From Psychrobacillus sp. INOP01 (GTDB taxonomy: Bacteria; Bacillota; Bacilli; Bacillales_A; Planococcaceae), in contig NZ_CP073315.1 in NCBI RefSeq assembly GCF_018140925.1, forward strand, positions 4,216,001 to 4,280,000: a stretch of 64,000 bases of DNA. The letters are read 5' to 3'. How positions within the stretch are numbered: the first letter of the stretch is position 1; each line of letters opens with the position of its first letter. A model generated the notes under the pieces. That model was given only the letters and a program-made list of their open reading frames with translations, searched no databases and was not told the DNA's origin. The position numbers and the translations under genes were made by a program. Shown here one piece after another: positions 60,218-64,000 of the stretch.

Positions 60218-60821
60218 TATGTTGAATGTTTATTTTATTATGGGAACGCAAAATAGCCAGGAGCCTCTTGAAACACTTAAAAAAGCATTGCAAACAGGTA
60301 TTTCTTGTTTCCAATTCCGTGAAAAAGGTGAAGGCTGTTTAACGGGTGCAGCTTATGAGGCGTTTGCGTTTGCCTGTCAAAAACTGTGCAAAGCGTATAA
60401 CGTGCCCTTTATTGTGAATGACGACATCGAATTGGCACTAAAAATGGATGCGGATGGGATTCATGTGGGGCAAGATGATGTGATTATCACCGAATTTCGC
60501 TCACTTGCCAAAGATAAAATTGTGGGGGTTTCTGTACATAATGAACAGGAGCTAGCCCAAGCTGTAAGAAACGGAGCTGATTATGTAGGCATCGGGCCCA
60601 TTTATCCAACGAAATCAAAGCATGATGCAAAACCACCGGCAGGGCTCGATTTTCTACAAACTGCAAGAAAGCAGTACCCGCATTTTCCGATTGTCGGGAT
60701 TGGGGGCATTGATGAACACAATGCTCACAAAGTTCGAGCAAGTGGAGCTGATGGTGTAGCGGTTATTTCTGTTATTTGTGAAAGTGCAGATTTAAAAAAG
60801 ACGATACAAAAATTAAGTTAG
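60207..60821 (+). CDS. thiE: Thiamine-phosphate synthase ThiE
   Basis: 204 residues, overlapping thiD by 11 bases. FQFREKGEG, FIVNDDIELALKMDADGIHV, GVSVHNEQELAQA, YVGIGPIYPTKSK and VGIGGIDEHNAHKVRASGAD complete the TIM barrel. It joins pyrimidine diphosphate and thiazole phosphate into thiamine phosphate; with TenA, ThiM and ThiD it forms a pure salvage route. Confidence 0.94.
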   Translation: MNRNMLNVYFIMGTQNSQEPLETLKKALQTGISCFQFREKGEGCLTGAAYEAFAFACQKLCKAYNVPFIVNDDIELALKMDADGIHVGQDDVIITEFRSLAKDKIVGVSVHNEQELAQAVRNGADYVGIGPIYPTKSKHDAKPPAGLDFLQTARKQYPHFPIVGIGGIDEHNAHKVRASGADGVAVISVICESADLKKTIQKLS

Positions 60822-60832
60822 GAGAACGACTA

Positions 60833-60910
60833 ATGGAACTAGATAAACAAACCCTATTAGTTACGGGCGCAACGGGACCCCCATTAGGTCACCCCCTATG
60901 TATAATATAA
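60833..60910 (+). pseudogene. Truncated start of a following gene (SDR-like N-terminus)
   Basis: AGGAGAACG and an ATG open LDKQTLLVTGATG, the first strand and glycine loop of a short-chain dehydrogenase, then the frame leaves homology (PPLGHPLCII) and stops after 25 codons. The operon once had a fifth gene that a rearrangement cut off. No feature is seen from there to repeat 52. Confidence 0.5.
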
Positions 60911-60968
60911 ATAAACATACCGTATTAAGATATATTAAATAAGAAAATTCCGAATTTTCTCTATAACC

Positions 60969-61042
60969 TTGTTCAACTAACGGGTGCTTTAGCAGAACAG
61001 GGCTTGGTTTTACCCCTTTAGATATGATTGTCTAAAGGGGTG
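60969..61042 (+). repeat. Array repeat 52, left half with unique terminator
   Basis: CTTGTTCAACTAACGGGTGC, TTTAGCAGAACAGG (as in repeat 49), then ACCCCTTTAGA..TCTAAAGGGGT hairpin with T-run. RH not found. Confidence 0.82.
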
Positions 61043-61048
61043 TTTATT

Positions 61049-61159
61049 ATGTTGAAAAGGAAAAGAACATCTGTGGAACTAGTGGTGACAATAGAGTTGT
61101 TCCACAAATTAGACAGAAGAATAGGGTGCTTTATCTGGCAAAATTGGAATATTTATTGA
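61049..61159 (+). other. 36-codon ORF of doubtful status
   Basis: ATG overlaps the repeat 52 terminator; the product is basic then hydrophobic (MLKRKRTSVELVVTIELFHK..). The AATAGGGTGCTTTATC near 61121 resembles an LH core. Probably not a gene. Nothing else is seen before 61242. Confidence 0.2.
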
Positions 61160-61241
61160 ATATAGAAACTGTAGATATTAAAAATGGAACAAATAAAAGC
61201 TAAATAACAATAATATAATCTCTTTTCTAGATATGCGTTTA

Positions 61242-62000
61242 TCAAGAATCAAAGAACTTAATACCACTTAGTACAAAAGCATCAGAACTTGGGCTATAAC
61301 CAACTAACTTTCTTGTTCCTTCAATATCAATTCGTTTAAACCTGTTGTTAGATACACCATGTAAAATTGAAAATGGAGGTAAGTTCTTTGCCGTCATCGA
61401 CTTTAAGAGAAGGTCCATAAAATCTTCTGGGCTTAAGTATGCACTCATATCTCTAGCTGTTAGTGGTTTACCATATGGATTATAATCATCATATGCACCT
61501 ATACGAATAGCAAGACTTTGTAACCCTTCTTCATAAGCAAAATAAGAAGCAACAGCCTCTGCAAAACACTTACTTACCCCGTACATATTTTTGGGTCTCG
61601 TGGGTGAAAAAGCATGTGGTTGATAATCCAAAGGATAGCCTTCAATTGTTTGAGCACTTGAAGCAACTATCACTTTGGATACATTATTATTACTAGCAGC
61701 TCTAAAAATATTATAGGTTCCCTTTATATGATTTTCTAATAAGGAGCCATAAAAATCAGCATTTGGTGAAGGATTACCTGCCAAGTGTATAACTATATCT
61801 ATACCTTTCGTAAATTCTTGACAAGCAGCTAAATCAGAAACATCTAAATATATGATTTCATGATTTGTATCTTTAAAAATTTCTAAAGCAGATAAGTTAA
61901 TATCTGCTAGCCGTAACTGGTAATTCCCTTGCTTTTCTAGGAACCTTGTAACATCTTGGCCAATCTTACCTGCAGCACCTGTAACTAAAATTTTTTGCAT
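61242..62000 (-). CDS. NAD-dependent epimerase/dehydratase-family (extended SDR) protein
   Basis: 252 residues. GAAGKIG (dinucleotide loop, 8-14), DVSDLAAC, VIHLAGNPSPNADF, VASSAQTIEG with catalytic Ser and MYGVSKCFAEA with the YxxxK pair. Overall resembles uronate dehydrogenase/epimerase-type enzymes acting on sugars. Divergent from a LysR regulator, which probably controls it. Confidence 0.87.
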   Translation of the reverse strand: MQKILVTGAAGKIGQDVTRFLEKQGNYQLRLADINLSALEIFKDTNHEIIYLDVSDLAACQEFTKGIDIVIHLAGNPSPNADFYGSLLENHIKGTYNIFRAASNNNVSKVIVASSAQTIEGYPLDYQPHAFSPTRPKNMYGVSKCFAEAVASYFAYEEGLQSLAIRIGAYDDYNPYGKPLTARDMSAYLSPEDFMDLLLKSMTAKNLPPFSILHGVSNNRFKRIDIEGTRKLVGYSPSSDAFVLSGIKFFDS

Positions 62001-62142
62001 TTCACTTCATCCTTCCATGAAAAATACATCCCTTGTCAAGGGTCATATAATAGAGCATGCACTTATTATAAGTTTGTTATGGCATTAAATAAAACGAAGA
62101 AATATAATGGAAACATGAATAAAATTCATAAGGAGGAACATA

Positions 62143-63030
62143 GTGACTTTAACAAAATATGAAATATTTAACAAAGTGGCAGAACTCAATAGTTTTACAA
62201 AAGCTGCAGAAGTGTTAGGTTTCACCCAATCTGCTGTAAGTCATGCAATTAGCAGTTTGGAAAAAGAGTTTTCCTTTCCTTTATTTATTCGCAATCACTC
62301 TACTTTAACATTGACCAAAAATGCAGAGGAGCTTTTAATTACTGTTCGGAAAATTTTATACTATAACAACATGCTGAAGCAGGAAGTAGCCGCTATCAAT
62401 GGGTTCCAAAAAGGAATAGTTAGAGTGGGGGTTTTTTCGAGTATTTCTAAAAACTGGATTCCTGGTATTCTTAAAAAAATGGAGGAAAAGTTTCCAAATA
62501 TTGAAATCGAATTACTGGAAGGAAACTATGCTGAGGTTGAGAATTGGTTACAAAACGGGAGATTAGATTGTGGATTTATTAATAATGATACTTACTTTGA
62601 ATCATTTGAAAAATCCTTTGAAATCGTACAATTGAAGAGGGATCGACTTTTATGTGTTGTATCTAACCAATCCCCATTATGTAAGGAAAACCAAGTATCA
62701 ATGCAACAAATAGAAAATGTACCTTTTATTATGCCAACATATCAGTGTTATGATGATATTCAAAAAATATTTAGGGAGAATAAAGTTAGCCCCAATATTC
62801 GATTCGAAAATATGAATGAATACTCGGTGATCTCCATGGTGGAGAATAATCTAGGAATTAGTATATTGCCAGAAATGATTATACCGAAATCAAAAATTTC
62901 TTTTACAGCCATTCCACTTAAAAGTGATAGCTATCGAACTATTGGATTAGCTATAAGAAAACCAACCTCACCCGCGACTAAGAAATTTTCTGAGATTACT
63001 AAAAGGTGGGTATCATTTGAATCAATTTAA
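62143..63030 (+). CDS. LysR-family transcriptional regulator
   Basis: 295 residues from GTG (AAGGAGG ahead). Winged HTH 1-60: YEIFNKVAELNSFTKAAEVL, GFTQSAVSHAISSLEKEFSF; then the two-lobe inducer domain with GIVRVGVFSSISKNWIPGIL. Divergent with the SDR gene, the classical LysR arrangement, with the shared promoter in the 142-base gap. Confidence 0.9.
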   Translation: MTLTKYEIFNKVAELNSFTKAAEVLGFTQSAVSHAISSLEKEFSFPLFIRNHSTLTLTKNAEELLITVRKILYYNNMLKQEVAAINGFQKGIVRVGVFSSISKNWIPGILKKMEEKFPNIEIELLEGNYAEVENWLQNGRLDCGFINNDTYFESFEKSFEIVQLKRDRLLCVVSNQSPLCKENQVSMQQIENVPFIMPTYQCYDDIQKIFRENKVSPNIRFENMNEYSVISMVENNLGISILPEMIIPKSKISFTAIPLKSDSYRTIGLAIRKPTSPATKKFSEITKRWVSFESI

Positions 63031-63067
63031 TCTTGCCAAAATCTGAGCTATTTAAATTGAAATGGTT

Positions 63068-63155
63068 CTTCTTGAACTAACGGAGGCATTAGTTTAAGAT
63101 CATTGGGTTACTTAGGTATCACTTTTTTCTTGTACAACTAAAAGGACAGCGTTCC
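63068..63155 (+). repeat. Array repeat 53, full, decayed
   Basis: TTCTTCTTGAACTAACGGAG, GGCATTAGTTTAAGATCA, GGGTTACTTAGGTATC hairpin with T-run, then GTACAACTAAAAGGACAGCG as the worn RH. Confidence 0.75.
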
Positions 63156-63190
63156 TGTAATGAATAAAATTAATTATGTAAAATCAACAA

Positions 63191-63288
63191 AGTTTGTGAA
63201 AAAACGTACTTAAACTAACGGGTGCTTTACTTCAATAAGGAGTAAAGCCTTTTTTCTTATTGAACTAAAGCAGCAGGTTACTTTAATA
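63191..63288 (+). repeat. Array repeat 54, class C prefix, class A middle
   Basis: TTTGTGAAAAAACGTACTTA prefix, AAACTAACGGGTGCTTTACT, class A hairpin and T-run, RH GAACTAAAGCAGCAGGTTAC. Only about 35 bases lie between repeats 53 and 54. Confidence 0.88.
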
Positions 63289-63333
63289 ATAATGTTAAGA
63301 TTATAGGTGCATTGAGATGTGAGGTGATATTAA

Positions 63334-63486
63334 ATGAAAGGTTGGCTATATGGGGTATATGCTCTAATAATAGCAATAGTCTCTATGTTTACAGGGGAAA
63401 TAGTAACGTTTATTATGCTTGGATTTATTTTAATAAGCCTCCAAAATATTCATGCTACCTTAAAGGAGATATTAAAAGTTAAATAA
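63334..63486 (+). CDS. Small membrane protein (50 aa)
   Basis: ATG after GAGGTGATA. Two short helices (LYGVYALIIAIVSMF and TFIMLGFILISLQNI) and a lysine-rich end. Single-gene cassette between repeats 54 and 55. Confidence 0.6.
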   Translation: MKGWLYGVYALIIAIVSMFTGEIVTFIMLGFILISLQNIHATLKEILKVK

Positions 63487-63493
63487 GAAGAAA

Positions 63494-63570
63494 ATTGACT
63501 AACGAGGTGCTTTAGTTAAAGATTATGAGCTGTCTTAGACAACTTTTTTCTTATTGGAATACCGTCAGGA
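63494..63570 (+). repeat. Array repeat 55, class B-like, right half decayed
   Basis: AATTGACTAACGAGGTGCTT, GAGCTGTCTTAGACAACTTT hairpin with T-run, then CTTATTGGAATACCGTCAGG. Right-most repeat of the window. Confidence 0.8.
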
Positions 63571-63660
63571 AAATGCGGATTTACAAAGCTAAGCCCATTT
63601 TCAAGACGATTTCCCCATTTTTAACAACGAGAGAATTGATCACTTGTAAATCGATAGACT

Positions 63661-63912
63661 GTGGCTCTTTTTCCTGTAATGGCTAGTGTTAACCAATTAG
63701 AGCAGGATCTTATCCTTATGCGCCAATGTGAAGAAATTGAGCTGGCCAAGGAAATAGGGGAATTTAAAGGCCGATTAAAGAAATATCAAAAAAAATATGC
63801 AGGGATGAATTATGCTGTAATGCTATACAAAGAAGGAGATATGATTGTAAATCAAATTTGTGAATTTACAAATGTGTCATTATATAGAAAGCTATCGGAG
63901 GGGAATGCATAA
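63661..63912 (+). pseudogene. Serine recombinase (resolvase) C-terminal fragment
   Basis: Ends with GRLKKYQKKYAGMNYAVMLY, KEGDMIVNQICEFTNVSLYRKL, the linker and C-terminal helix-turn-helix of Tn3-type resolvases. The catalytic N-terminal domain (YxRVST) is missing, and no ribosome site is seen. It marks transposon or plasmid-derived DNA at the array edge. Bases 63913-64000 hold an unfinished frame (YGLIRLYYYGKIRSEEEVA). Confidence 0.7.
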
Positions 63913-64000
63913 TCATTCCTTATTTCATTAAAGAGAAAGATTACGGATTAATTCGATTGTATTATTATGGAAAAATCAGGTCAGAGGAAGAGGTCGCTTG

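Noticed and set aside
61049-61159. 36-codon ORF as a real gene
   Set aside because: It begins in a terminator T-run, lacks a ribosome site and shows no homology I recognise; listed only at low confidence.
2626-63570. Repeats as a CRISPR array
   Set aside because: Spacings are hundreds of bases to kilobases and filled with genes; repeats are imperfect inverted structures, and no cas genes are present.
2626-63570. Repeats as plain MITEs or REP elements scattered by insertion
   Set aside because: Kept as the main alternative, but less likely: all copies have one orientation, none interrupts an intact gene, target-site duplications are not visible, and the duplicated cassette breaks within RH spacers.

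Overview
The window is low-GC, Gram-positive DNA. Strong AGGAGG-type ribosome sites, TTG/GTG starts, a c-di-AMP riboswitch before a KimA-type potassium importer, tandem TPP riboswitches before tenA-thiM-thiD-thiE and a CotA-type laccase relic point to a spore-forming Bacillales member (Bacillaceae/Planococcaceae, Lysinibacillus- or Solibacillus-like). The genus is inferred; I found no rRNA, tRNA or CRISPR array.

The dominant feature, from about 2.6 kb to 63.6 kb, is an integron-like gene-cassette array. Short, mostly single, unrelated genes, each with its own ribosome site, are separated by one family of intergenic repeats. I count 54 repeat loci, all in the same orientation. A full repeat has a left half-site (LH, core AACTAACGGGTGCTTTA), a variable middle that is usually an intrinsic terminator, and a right half-site (RH, AACTAACG-NN-GCAGGTTAGTT, usually followed by GAATAAG). 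The outer ends are inverted repeats of each other and each half-site is itself a pair of inverted arms around a 6-9 bp spacer, the layout of integron attC sites and of tyrosine-recombinase core sites. The middles fall into classes: A (GCTTTACT..AGTAAAGC hairpin), B (GGCTGCC..GGTAGC), C (GACCATC..GATGGTC) and D (GAGCAACG.., always followed by a recombinase gene). Four copies or relics of one XerC/D-like tyrosine recombinase gene lie in the array: one intact (43.3-44.1 kb), one frameshifted (38.7-39.5 kb), one heavily deleted (6.3-6.9 kb) and one 80-bp scrap (55.2 kb). The first three lie on the minus strand between an LH and an RH. The recombinase lacks the extra domain typical of IntI.

Layout. 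0-2.6 kb: ECF sigma factor with a LytR-CpsA-Psr-like partner, then an acetyltransferase. 2.6-20.5 kb: dense cassettes (GNATs, phosphotransferase, DUF2441, monooxygenase-like, S9 peptidase, lipoprotein, UppP, a sigma/anti-sigma pair, hydrolase, Nudix, tiny membrane proteins). 20.5-24.4 kb: no repeats; MerR regulator divergent from a GNAT, a Qnr-like pentapeptide protein and a CatA-type acetyltransferase. 24.4-31.6 kb: small cassettes with many relics, the broken laccase and an aldo/keto reductase. 31.6-37.4 kb: ktrA, internally deleted ktrB and kimA on the minus strand, then an ornithine-cyclodeaminase/threonine-dehydratase-like pair behind a terminator-bearing leader. 37.6-51 kb: dense cassettes, including a recently duplicated cassette, Nudix, S66 peptidase, RidA, lipoproteins, an AraC regulator and an ANT(6)-type adenylyltransferase. 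51-55.3 kb: TetR-MFS-luciferase-like block of visibly higher GC. 55.3-63.6 kb: more cassettes, the thiamine salvage operon, an SDR/LysR divergent pair and a resolvase fragment at the right edge.

The cassette genes do not form one pathway. They look like an accessory pool of modification, detoxification and resistance-type enzymes plus many small envelope proteins. The repeats provide terminators and sometimes stop codons, and the near-identical cassette copies at 37.7 and 46.1 kb break within repeats, which is the best evidence in the window that whole cassettes move by site-specific recombination.
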